A stretch of 64,000 bases of DNA. Origin: Thauera butanivorans NBRC 103042. Lineage in GTDB: Bacteria; Pseudomonadota; Gammaproteobacteria; Burkholderiales; Rhodocyclaceae. Shown piece after piece: positions 41,557 through 49,981 of the stretch. Each line of letters opens with the position of its first letter. The first letter of the stretch is position 1. Made by a program: the position numbers and the translations under genes. Location: contig NZ_BCUG01000003.1 of the NCBI RefSeq assembly GCF_001591165.1, positions 62,001-126,000 on the forward strand, in the 5' to 3' direction. The notes beneath the pieces were generated by a model. That model saw only the letters and a program-made list of their open reading frames with translations, did not search any database and had not been told where the DNA came from.

Positions 41557-41741
41557 CAGACCAGCCCTCCGACCCTGTCATCTGGCGCCAGGATCTGAAG
41601 GAAACATTCGGGGTGTCGGCCGAAACGATCCGCCGATGGCTCAAGTCGGGCAAGCTGCCACAGCCTGACGTGGCACTATCCAGCCGCACGATGGGCTGGC
41701 GTGCCAGTACGCTGCGCGCGGCCGGCATCAACCTCGCGTAA
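41553..41741 (+). CDS. Small HTH protein, excisionase-like
   Basis: 62 residues. MTDQPSDPVIWRQDLKETF then GVSAETIRRWLKSGKLPQPD is a MerR/AlpA winged-helix DNA-binding fold typical of recombination directionality factors. Last gene of the early operon; its 3' end overlaps the convergent integrase by 14 nt. Excision role is inferred from fold and position. Confidence 0.7.
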   Translation: MTDQPSDPVIWRQDLKETFGVSAETIRRWLKSGKLPQPDVALSSRTMGWRASTLRAAGINLA

Positions 41742-42900
41742 CAGCCTGGGCGTCCAGCCAATCCGCCCAAGCCTGCAGCATCGTCTGCCTCTCTTGCAAA
41801 TACTGTGCGCGGTTGTAAGCCGCGCGCACTTCATTCGCTGGCACATGGGCAAGCTGGCGCTCGATCGCGTCGGGGCTGTAGCCCTTTTCGTTCGCCCAGG
41901 TGCTGGCCACACTGCGCCAGCCGTGTCCCGTCATCCGCCCCTTGTAGCCAATGCGGTGCAGCAGATACAGGATGGCGTTATCGCTCATCGGCCTGTCAGC
42001 CCGCCGGTCAGACGGGAACACATAGGGACTCCCAGGGCGAGCACGAGCACGCATGCCCTCGATCACCGCCAGCGCCTGGCGCGAAAGCGGCACCAGGTGG
42101 TCGAGGCGGCGCTTCATCTTCCCGGCCGGGATGATCCACTGGTCGCCGTCGATCTCAGCCCATTCCATCATCCGTAGCTCGCCAGTGCGCGTCCATGTAT
42201 ATGCGAGCAGCCGGACCGCAAGCACGCTCTGGATATCCCTCTCCATGTTGATCCGCTGGATCAGGCCCGGCACATCACGCAACTCGACTGCCGCGTGGTG
42301 CTCGACCGGAGCCCGGCCGAAGGCCTTCTCCGGGCGTATCAGCGCAGCAGGGTTGATGTCCGCGTATTCATGCTGGACCGCCCATTCGAAGACCTGGCCA
42401 ACCCACATCCGCACCTTTCGCACGTACACGTGCAGGCCCTTCGCGTCCATGGCTCGCAGTGCATCGAGCAGATCGCCACGAGTGATGCTCCCGATGTTGC
42501 GCTTGCCCAGCGCCGGCGAAAGATGCATGGCGATGCCACGTTGTGCATTGACCACATAGCTTTCGGATAGGTCGTGACGCCCGCCCCAGTACTGTTCACT
42601 GGCATCGTCGAGCGTGATGCCCTTGCGGGTGGCCAGGCGCGGGGCCATCGGATCATCACCATCGCGGAGCGTGGCACGGTGCTGGTCGCGCTTCAGACGC
42701 GCCTCGGCCAGTGAGACTTCCGGATATGGGCCGATGCTGAGCGTCTTCGGCTTGCCCGCAAGGCGATAAGCCAGCCTCCAGACTTTCGCCCCCTTCGGCG
42801 AGATCCAGAGATGCAGCCCCCCACCGTCGAAGAGCTTGATCGCCTTGTCTCCAGGCTTCGCAGCCCTGCAGCGCGCGTCCGTCAGCGTGTTTGTAGGCAT
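41728..42900 (-). CDS. int: P4-type tyrosine integrase
   Basis: 390 residues. N-terminal DUF4102 arm-binding domain (LTDARCRAAKPGDKAIKLFD, ISPKGAKVWRLAYR), central core-binding domain, catalytic domain with Arg in TWTRTGELRMMEW, HGWRSVAST, LAHVP and Tyr in NRAQYL. It integrates at tRNA-Ser. Its ATG forms part of an inverted copy of the arm-site repeat, a possible autoregulation. Confidence 0.95.
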   Translation of the reverse strand: MPTNTLTDARCRAAKPGDKAIKLFDGGGLHLWISPKGAKVWRLAYRLAGKPKTLSIGPYPEVSLAEARLKRDQHRATLRDGDDPMAPRLATRKGITLDDASEQYWGGRHDLSESYVVNAQRGIAMHLSPALGKRNIGSITRGDLLDALRAMDAKGLHVYVRKVRMWVGQVFEWAVQHEYADINPAALIRPEKAFGRAPVEHHAAVELRDVPGLIQRINMERDIQSVLAVRLLAYTWTRTGELRMMEWAEIDGDQWIIPAGKMKRRLDHLVPLSRQALAVIEGMRARARPGSPYVFPSDRRADRPMSDNAILYLLHRIGYKGRMTGHGWRSVASTWANEKGYSPDAIERQLAHVPANEVRAAYNRAQYLQERQTMLQAWADWLDAQAVTRG

Positions 42901-42901
42901 C
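42892..42901 (-). repeat. Inverted arm-site copy spanning the integrase start codon
   Basis: GATGCCTACA on the minus strand; the ATG inside it is the integrase start. Inverted relative to the pair at 42921-42942. Binding of Int here could block its own translation start region or transcription. Confidence 0.6.
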
Positions 42902-42920
42902 CATCACCCCCAGCCAGTTC

Positions 42921-42942
42921 GATGCCTACACCGATGCCTACA
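42921..42942 (+). repeat. Integrase arm-type direct repeats, right end
   Basis: GATGCCTACA at 42921-42930 and 42933-42942, 12-bp period, 134 bp from the attR core. Identical in unit and period to 1956-1977. Confidence 0.75.
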
Positions 42943-43008
42943 CACTGCCTGTGGTGCACCGTGTTTTTCGGTGCGGATGTGTGGGGTTTCGTGTGGGCCA
43001 GAAACGAC

Positions 43009-43032
43009 AAAGCCGCGATTCTACGCGGCTTT
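43009..43032. terminator. Prophage-supplied hairpin downstream of tRNA-Ser
   Basis: AAAGCCGCG / CGCGGCTTT (43009-43017 and 43024-43032), 6-nt loop, weak T-runs on both sides. Lies 45 bp beyond the tRNA 3' end on the minus strand, replacing the displaced terminator at 1854-1881. Confidence 0.5.
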
Positions 43033-43076
43033 TCGTGGGGTTCTGTGGGGCGGTGTAGCCCTGTGTGTGTCCTGAA

Positions 43077-43093
43077 TGGCGGAGACGGAGGGA
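43077..43093. other. attR core
   Basis: TGGCGGAGACGGAGGGA, identical to 1893-1909. It is the acceptor and T-arm 3' part of tRNA-Ser (with CCA), so integration leaves the tRNA complete. Confidence 0.9.
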
Positions 43094-43169
43094 TTCGAAC
43101 CCTCGATACCGTTTTTGACGGTATGCTCCCTTAGCAGGGGAGTGCCTTCGACCTCTCGGCCACGTCTCC
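43077..43169 (-). tRNA. serX: tRNA-Ser(GCU)
   Basis: 93 nt including an encoded CCA. Acceptor GGAGACG pairs with CGTCTCC; anticodon loop CTGCTAA gives GCU, reading AGC/AGU; long variable arm as required for tRNA-Ser (ACCGT..ACGGT hairpin); T-loop GGTTCGAATCC. The 3' 17 nt are the phage attachment core. The symbol follows common use and is not certain. Confidence 0.95.
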
Positions 43170-43231
43170 ATCAGGAAGGCGCGATCATAGCGAGTTCGCG
43201 CCTCCCGGTCAAACGCTATTCACCAGCTTTA

Positions 43232-44461
43232 TCAAGCCGCCGTGTCGAGGCCGAAAGCCTTGTGCAGCGCACGCACGGCGAGCTCCAGATACTTGTCTTC
43301 GATCGCGACCGAAATCTTGATTTCCGAAGTCGAGATCATCTGGATGTTGATGCCTTCCTCGGCCAGCGTGCGGAACATCTGCGAGGCCACGCCCGGGTGC
43401 GAACGCATGCCGACACCGACGATGGAAACCTTGCACATGGCGTTGTCGGTTTCGATCGCACGGGCGCCGATGTGGGTCTTGACACCGTCGAGCACCTTGA
43501 CCGCCTTGTCCAGGTCGCCGCGCGCCACCGTGAACGAGAAGTCGGTGGTGCCGTCGTGGCTGACGTTCTGGATGATCATGTCGACGTCGATGTTGGCCTC
43601 GGCGATCGGCCCCAGGATCTGGTAGGCGATGCCCGGCTTGTCGGGCGCGCCGACCACGATGAGCTTGGCCTCGTCGCGCGAGAAGGCGATGCCGGAGATG
43701 ATGGGTTGTTCCATGTTCTTGTCTTCCTCAACGGTGATGAGCGTGCCCTCTCCTTCGCGATCTTCGAAACTGGAGAGGACGCGCAGCTTGACCTTGTACT
43801 TGCCGGCGAATTCGACCGAGCGGATCTGCAGGACCTTCGAGCCGAGGCTGGCCATTTCCAGCATTTCCTCGAAGGTGATGGTGTCGAGCTTGCGGGCTTC
43901 GGGGACGATGCGCGGATCGGTGGTGTAGACCCCGTCGACGTCGGTGTAGATCTGGCACTCGTCGGCCTTCAGCGCCGCGGCCAGCGCCACCGCGGTGGTA
44001 TCCGAGCCGCCGCGGCCGAGCGTGGTGATGGCGCCGTGCTCATCCACCCCCTGGAAGCCGGCGACGACGACGGCCCGGCCCTCGTCCAGATCCTTGCGCA
44101 CCGGCGCCTCGTCGATGTCCAGGATGCGCGCCTTGGTGTGCAGCGAATCGGTCAGGATCCTGACCTGGCCGCCGGTGTAACTCTTCGCCGGAACGCCGAT
44201 GTCCTCCAGCGCCATGCACAGCAGGCCGATCGTGACCTGCTCGCCGGTGGATACGACCACGTCGAGTTCGCGCGGTGCGGGGTTCGATGCTACTTCCTTG
44301 GTGAGTGCGATCAGGCGATTGGTCTCGCCGCTCATCGCCGATACCACGACAACCACCTGATGCCCCTGCGAGCGGAACTTCGCCACCTTGCGGGCGACGT
44401 TCTTGATGCGCTCGGGGCTGCCTACCGAGGTGCCGCCGTACTTCTGAACTATCAGTGCCAT
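43232..44461 (-). CDS. lysC: Aspartate kinase
   Basis: 409 residues. Catalyses phosphorylation of aspartate, first step to Lys, Met, Thr and Ile. N-terminal [17 protein letters not shown], then [11 protein letters not shown] and [17 protein letters not shown]-terminal pair of ACT domains (about 265-400). The ATG at 44461 gives the standard start [13 protein letters not shown]. Located just upstream of tRNA-Ser on the same strand. Confidence 0.97.
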   Translation of the reverse strand: MALIVQKYGGTSVGSPERIKNVARKVAKFRSQGHQVVVVVSAMSGETNRLIALTKEVASNPAPRELDVVVSTGEQVTIGLLCMALEDIGVPAKSYTGGQVRILTDSLHTKARILDIDEAPVRKDLDEGRAVVVAGFQGVDEHGAITTLGRGGSDTTAVALAAALKADECQIYTDVDGVYTTDPRIVPEARKLDTITFEEMLEMASLGSKVLQIRSVEFAGKYKVKLRVLSSFEDREGEGTLITVEEDKNMEQPIISGIAFSRDEAKLIVVGAPDKPGIAYQILGPIAEANIDVDMIIQNVSHDGTTDFSFTVARGDLDKAVKVLDGVKTHIGARAIETDNAMCKVSIVGVGMRSHPGVASQMFRTLAEEGINIQMISTSEIKISVAIEDKYLELAVRALHKAFGLDTAA

Positions 44462-44592
44462 CGTCGTATCCAAATACCTGTGGATAAAGCGGATGATTCT
44501 AGCGAAACGTGGAAAACTTTGCAGGACATCACACACCCGAACCGCCAAACACACCCCCTACGCACTTAATGATAAAAACGTGAAATTTGTCG

Positions 44593-44622
44593 TTGTATTT
44601 GCACGGGATAGTGATCTATACT
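44593..44622 (+). promoter_or_regulatory. Promoter of the small HTH gene
   Basis: TTGTAT (44593-44598), 18-bp spacer, TATACT (44617-44622), in an AT-rich stretch between divergent lysC and the HTH gene. Confidence 0.55.
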
Positions 44623-44673
44623 TTTCTCGCGGTATTACTTAAGTCATAAACCGGCCTACAATTGCGTCAGCGC

Positions 44674-44694
44674 TGTCATGGCGAATCCATGACA
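44674..44694. promoter_or_regulatory. Perfect inverted repeat in the HTH gene leader
   Basis: TGTCATGG / CCATGACA (44674-44681 and 44687-44694), 5-bp centre, about 52-72 bp downstream of the -10 and 25 bp before the ATG. Possible operator for autoregulation or an RNA hairpin near the RBS. Confidence 0.5.
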
Positions 44695-44719
44695 AGTGCA
44701 CTCAACCAAGGAAACAGAA

Positions 44720-45013
44720 ATGAAATCCAGTGACAACATCGACGTTCGTGAAATCCGTCGCAAGCTGGGCCTGAACCAGTCCCAGTTCTGGTCCAAGATC
44801 GGCGTCACCCAGAGCGGCGGCTCCCGTTACGAAAGCGGCCGCAACATTCCCCGCCCCGTTCAGGCGCTGCTGCGCCTGGTCCACGTCGAGCAGATCGACA
44901 TCAACAAGGTCAAGAAGGACGACGTGGAAGTGGCCGAGTACCTGAAGGCCACCAACCCCGAGCTGTACAAGACCCTGAAGAAGGAAGCACGCGCAAAGAA
45001 GAAGGAGCGCTGA
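44720..45013 (+). CDS. Small XRE-type HTH transcriptional regulator
   Basis: 97 residues. HTH about 8-40 (VREIRRKLGLNQSQFWSKIG, VTQSGGSRYESG), then a basic tail ending KKEARAKKKER. RBS AAGGA ahead of the ATG. Monocistronic with its own promoter, leader inverted repeat and terminator. Targets unknown. Confidence 0.85.
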   Translation: MKSSDNIDVREIRRKLGLNQSQFWSKIGVTQSGGSRYESGRNIPRPVQALLRLVHVEQIDINKVKKDDVEVAEYLKATNPELYKTLKKEARAKKKER

Positions 45014-45034
45014 GCGCCGTGCGACGCAGCATCG

Positions 45035-45063
45035 AAGGCTGACGCGAACCGTCAGCCTTTTTT
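45035..45063 (+). terminator. Terminator of the HTH gene
   Basis: AAGGCTGACG / CGTCAGCCTT stem (45035-45044, 45050-45059), 5-nt loop, followed by a T-run to 45063. Confidence 0.85.
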
Positions 45064-45187
45064 ATGCGTGACGCCCGCCCGCGGCCATCCCTGCACCCAG
45101 GCAAGAAAAGCTCTGGCGCCCGGAAAAGCTGCCTCGACTCAATCACTTGCGGACATTGCCGCAGCAAGGGCCGCGCATTGCTGATGC

Positions 45188-45193
45188 TATAAT
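45188..45193 (+). promoter_or_regulatory. -10 element upstream of queD
   Basis: TATAAT, 26 bp before the ATG. No good -35 at the usual spacing. Confidence 0.45.
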
Positions 45194-45219
45194 CCGCGCC
45201 CCTTTGAATGAGGTCAGCC

Positions 45220-45663
45220 ATGCGCATCACCCGCCGTCTCGAATTCGATGCCGGACACAGGATTCCCGACCATTCCAGCCAGTGCCGGCACCTCCACGGC
45301 CACCGCTACGCACTGGAAGTGACCCTTTCCGGCGAAGTCATCAAGGCCGACGGCCTGCCGGTAAACGGCATGGTGATGGATTTCGCCGACGTCAAGCGCA
45401 TCGCCAACGACCTCGTCGTGTCGCGCTGGGATCATGCCTTCCTGGTCTATCGGGGCGACACCCAGGTCGTCACCATGCTCGACGCCATTCCCGGCCACAA
45501 GACCGTCGTGCTCGACCTCGTGCCGACAGCGGAGAACCTCGCCGCGGAAGCGTTCCGCATCCTCGATCCCGCCTACCGCGACACCTACGGCAACCATCTG
45601 CGGCTCGAACGCGTACGCCTGTACGAAACCCCCAACTGCTGGGCCGACGCCGTCCGCAGTTGA
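45220..45663 (+). CDS. queD: 6-carboxy-5,6,7,8-tetrahydropterin synthase
   Basis: 147 residues. Converts dihydroneopterin triphosphate to 6-carboxytetrahydropterin in queuosine synthesis. Zinc ligands His13 (FDAGHRI), His26 and His28 in CRHLHGHRY; Cys22 catalytic. Start at the ATG giving MRITRRLEFDAGHRI, four codons inside a longer frame. Confidence 0.92.
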   Translation: MRITRRLEFDAGHRIPDHSSQCRHLHGHRYALEVTLSGEVIKADGLPVNGMVMDFADVKRIANDLVVSRWDHAFLVYRGDTQVVTMLDAIPGHKTVVLDLVPTAENLAAEAFRILDPAYRDTYGNHLRLERVRLYETPNCWADAVRS

Positions 45664-45681
45664 GCCCCCCACCCTTGCCGT

Positions 45682-46284
45682 TCAGCGCTTGAACGGCAGC
45701 GCGGTGATCACCATCGCCTTGCGGCGATGCGCCAGCCAGTTGTCCCGATAGGCCTGCGCCAGCTCGCAGTGGCCGCGCAGCACGATGACGTTTTCCGCGT
45801 TGCGGTTCTGCGCCGACCAGGTGAAATTGTACGAACCTGTAAGCACCGCGCAGCCGGGGCCGTCGGCATCGGCGATCAACACCTTGTTGTGCGCGGCGTT
45901 GTATTCGGTCTCGACCGCCACCGGCACCCCGCCCGCCAGCAGGATCGGCAGGGCATTGCCCTTGGGATTTCGGTTCATGTGGGCATCGGCCAGCACCTGC
46001 ACCTTCACGCCGCGCCGATGGGCCGCCACCATCGCGTTGGCGATCCGCTTGCTGGTGAAGGCGTAGGCCTGCACGTGCAGGCTCCGGCGCGCACGCTCGA
46101 TGACGCCGACCAGCAGCGATTCGGCATCATCGCGCGGCGTGAAGGCGAGCTCGATCTCCCCCTTGGCGGCAAAGCGCTGCGACGCCGATGCCGCCGGCGG
46201 CAGTACCGCCGCCAAAGCCAGCGCCATAGCCGGCAGCACCCACAGCAACCGGGCCGGCAGGCCCTGCCTGCCGGCTTCAGGCAT
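45682..46284 (-). CDS. Secreted phospholipase D-like nuclease (single HKD motif)
   Basis: 200 residues. Signal peptide (about 1-35, LLWVLPAMALALAAVLPPAA), then a PLD domain with HNKVLIADADGPG...GSYNFT, the HxK-x4-D-x6-GSxN signature. One HKD suggests a dimeric Nuc-type endonuclease acting in the periplasm. Overlaps the upstream methyltransferase gene by 8 nt. Confidence 0.85.
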   Translation of the reverse strand: MPEAGRQGLPARLLWVLPAMALALAAVLPPAASASQRFAAKGEIELAFTPRDDAESLLVGVIERARRSLHVQAYAFTSKRIANAMVAAHRRGVKVQVLADAHMNRNPKGNALPILLAGGVPVAVETEYNAAHNKVLIADADGPGCAVLTGSYNFTWSAQNRNAENVIVLRGHCELAQAYRDNWLAHRRKAMVITALPFKR

Positions 46285-47641
46285 CCGCCACCCGCTCCAT
46301 CACCGCGGCGAAGAAGCCGTCGGTATCGTGCACATGCGGCAACAGGCGCAGGCGCTCGCCGGTTTCCAGTTTCACGCCCTGCTTGTCCAGCACCTCCTGC
46401 GCCACCACCGGGCGGAACTGCAGATGCGCCGCCAGGAAGGCATCGACCACCGCATCGTTCTCCTCGGCCAGCAGGCTGCAGGTGGCATAGACCAGGCGCC
46501 CGCCCGGACGCACCAGGCGCGCCGCCGCGGCCAGGATCGCGCCCTGCTTGGCCACCATCTCGTCAACCGCGGCCGGCGACTGGCGCCACTTCAGGTCGGG
46601 GTTGCGGCGCAGCGTACCCAGGCCGGTGCAGGGCGCGTCGACCAGCACGCGGTCGGCCTTGCCGGCCATGCGCTTGAGCTTGGCGTCGTTCTCGTGCGCG
46701 ATCAGCATCGGATGCACGTTCGACAGGCCGGCGCGCGCCATGCGCGGCTTGAGCTTGGCGAGGCGTTTTTCCGCCACGTCGAAGGCATACAGCCGCCCCG
46801 TCGAACGCATCATCGCGCCGAGCTGCAGCGTCTTGCCGCCCGCGCCGGCGCAGAAATCGACCACCAGTTCGCCGCGCCGGGGCTGCACCAGCAGGCCGAG
46901 CAACTGGCTGCCCTCGTCCTGCACCTCGAAGCTGCCGTCCAGGAACAGCGGATGCTTCTGCAGCGCCGGCTTGCCCGACAAGCGCACCGCCTGCGGCGAC
47001 AGGCTGCCCGGCTCGGCGGTGATGCCGTCCTCACGCAGGCGCGCGAGCAGGCTGTCGCGGTCGGTCTTCAGCAGGTTGGCGCGCAGGTCGAGCGGCGCCG
47101 GCCGGTTCAGGCCCTGCGCCAGCGCCAGCACGCCGGCCTCGTCGAAGCTGCGCAGCAGGCGCTCGGCCAGCCAGTCGGGCAGATCGGCGCGCTCGGCCAG
47201 GCTGGCTTCGCCCAGTTCCGCCGCCTTCACCGCCGCCACCCAGTCGCGCTCGGTGGCCGAGGCGAGACCTTCGAAATTTCGCATCGGCCAGCCTTCGCCG
47301 CGGGCGAACCAGGCCAGCAGCAGCTCGCGCGGCGTCGCCTTGTCGCCTGCCAGCCGGCGCAGCCAGCGCAGCCGGCGCAGCACGCCATAGACCGTCTCGG
47401 CGATGAAGCCGCGGTCGCGGTGGCCAAGCTCGCGGTTGTCGCGGAAATGGCGCGACAGCACCGCGTCGGCCGGAAACTCGAACGCCAGCACGGCACCGAG
47501 AACCTGCGTGGTCTGGATGAACAGCGCGCGCGAAACGGCACCTTCGGCTGCTGCCGGGGCACTTTTCACCGCAGCCTTTTTGGCTGCACCGCCGGATACG
47601 CCGCGGGCCTTGTTCCTGCTCTTGTCGTTGCTCTTGTTCAT
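46277..47641 (-). CDS. RsmB/NOP family RNA (cytosine-5) methyltransferase
   Basis: 454 residues. Lys/Ala-rich N-terminus, NusB-like helical region about 35-170, then SAM domain DFCAGAGGKTLQLGA, catalytic VDAPCTGLGTLRRNPD and YATCSLLAEEN (two active Cys). Modifies rRNA. It may be rsmB itself or a paralogue, so no symbol is given. 1 bp from DUF3108. Confidence 0.9.
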   Translation of the reverse strand: MNKSNDKSRNKARGVSGGAAKKAAVKSAPAAAEGAVSRALFIQTTQVLGAVLAFEFPADAVLSRHFRDNRELGHRDRGFIAETVYGVLRRLRWLRRLAGDKATPRELLLAWFARGEGWPMRNFEGLASATERDWVAAVKAAELGEASLAERADLPDWLAERLLRSFDEAGVLALAQGLNRPAPLDLRANLLKTDRDSLLARLREDGITAEPGSLSPQAVRLSGKPALQKHPLFLDGSFEVQDEGSQLLGLLVQPRRGELVVDFCAGAGGKTLQLGAMMRSTGRLYAFDVAEKRLAKLKPRMARAGLSNVHPMLIAHENDAKLKRMAGKADRVLVDAPCTGLGTLRRNPDLKWRQSPAAVDEMVAKQGAILAAAARLVRPGGRLVYATCSLLAEENDAVVDAFLAAHLQFRPVVAQEVLDKQGVKLETGERLRLLPHVHDTDGFFAAVMERVADA

Positions 47642-47642
47642 G

Positions 47643-48392
47643 TCAGTTCTTCTTGGTGTTTGCAGGCGTGCCGACTTCGATCGCCGCGGCACGCTGGTCC
47701 AGCACGCCGCCATCGTCGTCGGTGATGCGGATGCGGACCGGCAGCAGCTCATGCTGGACGGACAGCCAGATGTCGATGTCGAGCTCGCCGCCTTCGGCCG
47801 TCGCCCGCATCTTCAGGGTTTCCAGTTCGCCGGCCGGCAGTTTCAGCTTCTCCGGCCCCATCGGTTCCAGCTTCGCCTGCTTGATGCTCTTGCCGGTGAT
47901 GACGTTCAGGGCGACCGGCTTGTCCGCCCGCGCATGGCGTCGCGCCTGGTGCCACAGGCTGAGCAGATCCTGGTCGCCTGGCTCGATCGTGCCGTGGCGC
48001 CGCTCCTTGCCGTCGCGCCGCAGGCTGACGCGGGCCGCCGGCCAGTCGAAGTGCGCGCTGTCGCGCTTGCGTCCGCGCTGGTCGACGACGAAGGACTCGG
48101 GGCGCATGCCTTCCGGTCCGACCTCGCCCTCGCTGCGCTGCTCGTACTGCAGGCCGAACAGGCCTGCCAGGCCGCTTGCGGCAAGATTCAGGCGCAATTC
48201 GTAACGATCCTGTTCGATCTTCCATTCATGCCGCGCCTCGCCGACCTTGAAGCCCTGCGACCCGTAATGCACGTCGAAACGGATGCTGCCGGCCGAAGCC
48301 GGCACGGCGGCCACAGCCCATTCGAAAGGCAGGAACGCCCCGCCCAGCAGCACCGGCAAGGCTCGCAGCACATCACGCCGTTTCATGTTCAT
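47643..48392 (-). CDS. DUF3108 periplasmic protein
   Basis: 249 residues. Twin-Arg-like start MNMKRRDVLRALPVLLGGAF and a beta-rich body with GFKVGEARHEWKIEQDRYEL and the terminal LSVQHELLPVRIRITDDDGG, the DUF3108 pattern. Function unknown. ATGA overlap with purN. Confidence 0.82.
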   Translation of the reverse strand: MNMKRRDVLRALPVLLGGAFLPFEWAVAAVPASAGSIRFDVHYGSQGFKVGEARHEWKIEQDRYELRLNLAASGLAGLFGLQYEQRSEGEVGPEGMRPESFVVDQRGRKRDSAHFDWPAARVSLRRDGKERRHGTIEPGDQDLLSLWHQARRHARADKPVALNVITGKSIKQAKLEPMGPEKLKLPAGELETLKMRATAEGGELDIDIWLSVQHELLPVRIRITDDDGGVLDQRAAAIEVGTPANTKKN

Positions 48393-49051
48393 CGTTCGGC
48401 TCCCACATCTTCGATGGCGGGCACGACATACCCGCTTTCGGCTTCGATCCCGGCGTCGCGCAAGAACACGTGCCCCGCCTCATCCACGCTCAGCCGGCCC
48501 TCGACGAACCAGCGCACCGCCTGCGGATAGATCCGGTGCTCCTGTACCAGCACGCGCGCCGACAGGCTGGCTTCGTCGTCGCCGGGCAGCACCGGCACCA
48601 CCGCCTGGACGATGATCGGGCCACAGTCCAGCGTGGGCGTGACGAAATGCACCGTCGCGCCATGCACGCGCACGCCGGCCTCGAGCGCGCGCCGGTGCGT
48701 GTGCAATCCCGGAAAGGACGGCAGCAGCGAAGGATGGATGTTGATCAGCCGGCCTTCGTAGCGGCTCACGAAATCGTCGGTCAGCACGCGCATGAAACCG
48801 GCCAGCACGATCAGGTCGGGCGCGTGGCGATCGATGCACTCGGCCAGCGCGCCGTCGAACGCGGTGCGATCCGGGTAGGCCTTGTGATCCACCACGGCGG
48901 TGGCGATGCCGTGTTCGGCCGCGAAAACCAGGCCACCGGCGTCCGGGCGGTTGCTGACGACGGCAGCGATGCGCGCACCGGGAATGGCGGCATCGACGAT
49001 GGCCTGCATGTTGCTGCCGCGGCCGGAAACGAGAATGACGATGGACTTCAT
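48389..49051 (-). CDS. purN: Phosphoribosylglycinamide formyltransferase
   Basis: 220 residues. Transfers formyl from 10-formyl-THF to GAR, third step of purine synthesis. LVSGRGSNMQAIVDA, NIHPSLLPSFPGLHTH (Asn/His catalytic), HGATVHFVTPTLDCGPII. ATG at 49051 gives the standard start. First gene of a purN-DUF3108-methyltransferase-PLD operon. Confidence 0.95.
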   Translation of the reverse strand: MKSIVILVSGRGSNMQAIVDAAIPGARIAAVVSNRPDAGGLVFAAEHGIATAVVDHKAYPDRTAFDGALAECIDRHAPDLIVLAGFMRVLTDDFVSRYEGRLINIHPSLLPSFPGLHTHRRALEAGVRVHGATVHFVTPTLDCGPIIVQAVVPVLPGDDEASLSARVLVQEHRIYPQAVRWFVEGRLSVDEAGHVFLRDAGIEAESGYVVPAIEDVGAER

Positions 49052-49101
49052 TTTGAAAACGATGGGTTGGCGGGGCCGGATCGAGTCGCCTGGGCAGCGC
49101 C

Positions 49102-49860
49102 TCAATACACCGGCAGGAAGACCGCCGTGGTCAGGTTCTGGACCACGCGCGTCACCGTGCGTTCGGTCTCTTCCTCGATCACGTCGGACAAGGCGTCGAG
49201 CAGGCCGATGATGCGGCCGAACTCGCGCTCGAAGCTGAGGTTGGGCAACTCGCCCGACTCGCCCAGCGCGTTCGTCAGCAGCAGCAGCTCGCCGTTGCCG
49301 TCGCGCGCGGTCGACAGCTTCCACACCGCGATCTCGACGTTGCGGGCTGCATTGTAGAGGTGCTGCGGCTCCAGATCATCCAGCAGGTAGAAACCTTCGC
49401 GGTCGCCGAAGGCCGACTGCACCATGCTGGCCAGTCCCACCACCAGGGCCTGCACCCGGTCGCCGCGGTATTCGGGATGCAGCGCGACGTGCAGCGCATC
49501 CAGGTCGCGCCGGTTGCCGAGCGAGGCGAAGCGCCAGCGGTGGCGCTCGTCGAAGATGCGCGAGATGGCCGCCTCGGCGCTCGGCGCGTCGGATTTGCGC
49601 CATTCGCGCGGATTGCGCTTGTACAGCTTGTCGGTGAGGCGACGCAGGCTGGCAAAGATGTGCTGCTGGTGCGTCTCGGCCACGCGGTTGAGATCGGTCT
49701 TGAACAGTTGGCCCGGATAGAAGCCGCGCTCCCTCGCCGCGCCGGGCGCGGTACCCGGCGTAGAGCAGCCCGCCAGCGCCAGTCCGAGCACCGCGGCCAG
49801 CGCCATGCGCCGGCGCAATGCCTGGCGGGCGGCCTTCGGGGCTGGCGGGGGCTTGCTCAT
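49102..49860 (-). CDS. Putative outer-envelope lipoprotein
   Basis: 252 residues. Lipobox LGLALAGCS near residue 32 after a basic leader. The body is helical with RIFDERHRWRFASLGNRRDL and ALHPEYRGDRVQALV. It resembles lipoproteins found in Rhodocyclales near mutL/purN; function unknown. Start at 49860 or at 49869. Divergent from mutL. Confidence 0.75.
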   Translation of the reverse strand: MSKPPPAPKAARQALRRRMALAAVLGLALAGCSTPGTAPGAARERGFYPGQLFKTDLNRVAETHQQHIFASLRRLTDKLYKRNPREWRKSDAPSAEAAISRIFDERHRWRFASLGNRRDLDALHVALHPEYRGDRVQALVVGLASMVQSAFGDREGFYLLDDLEPQHLYNAARNVEIAVWKLSTARDGNGELLLLTNALGESGELPNLSFEREFGRIIGLLDALSDVIEEETERTVTRVVQNLTTAVFLPVY

Positions 49861-49944
49861 GCGCGTCATGTCCAGGGGATCTCGGCCCGGCATCATACCG
49901 GAAGCACGGCCCGCCACCGCCCGCAGCGGCGACGGGCCACGCCG

Positions 49945-49950
49945 TATAAT
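49945..49950 (+). promoter_or_regulatory. -10 element upstream of mutL
   Basis: TATAAT 31 bp before the mutL ATG; no clear -35. Confidence 0.4.
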
Positions 49951-49981
49951 TCCGCCCTTCCCCATCCAACCGGGCCCGGCC

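Larger units (their letters stand above)
1893..43093. mobile_element. Complete P2-like prophage integrated in tRNA-Ser(GCU)
   Basis: Bounded by an identical 17-bp core (TGGCGGAGACGGAGGGA) at both ends, the right copy being the 3' end of tRNA-Ser. Contains integrase, a repressor/antirepressor switch, a replication module, terminase and portal (P, Q), capsid genes (O, N, M, L), lysis, baseplate (V, W, J, I), sheath, tube, tape and hub genes. No structural gene looks interrupted, so the element may be intact and inducible; that is inferred, not shown. Length core to core is about 41.18 kb, larger than P2 (about 33.6 kb), the excess lying in the early and cargo regions. Confidence 0.95.
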
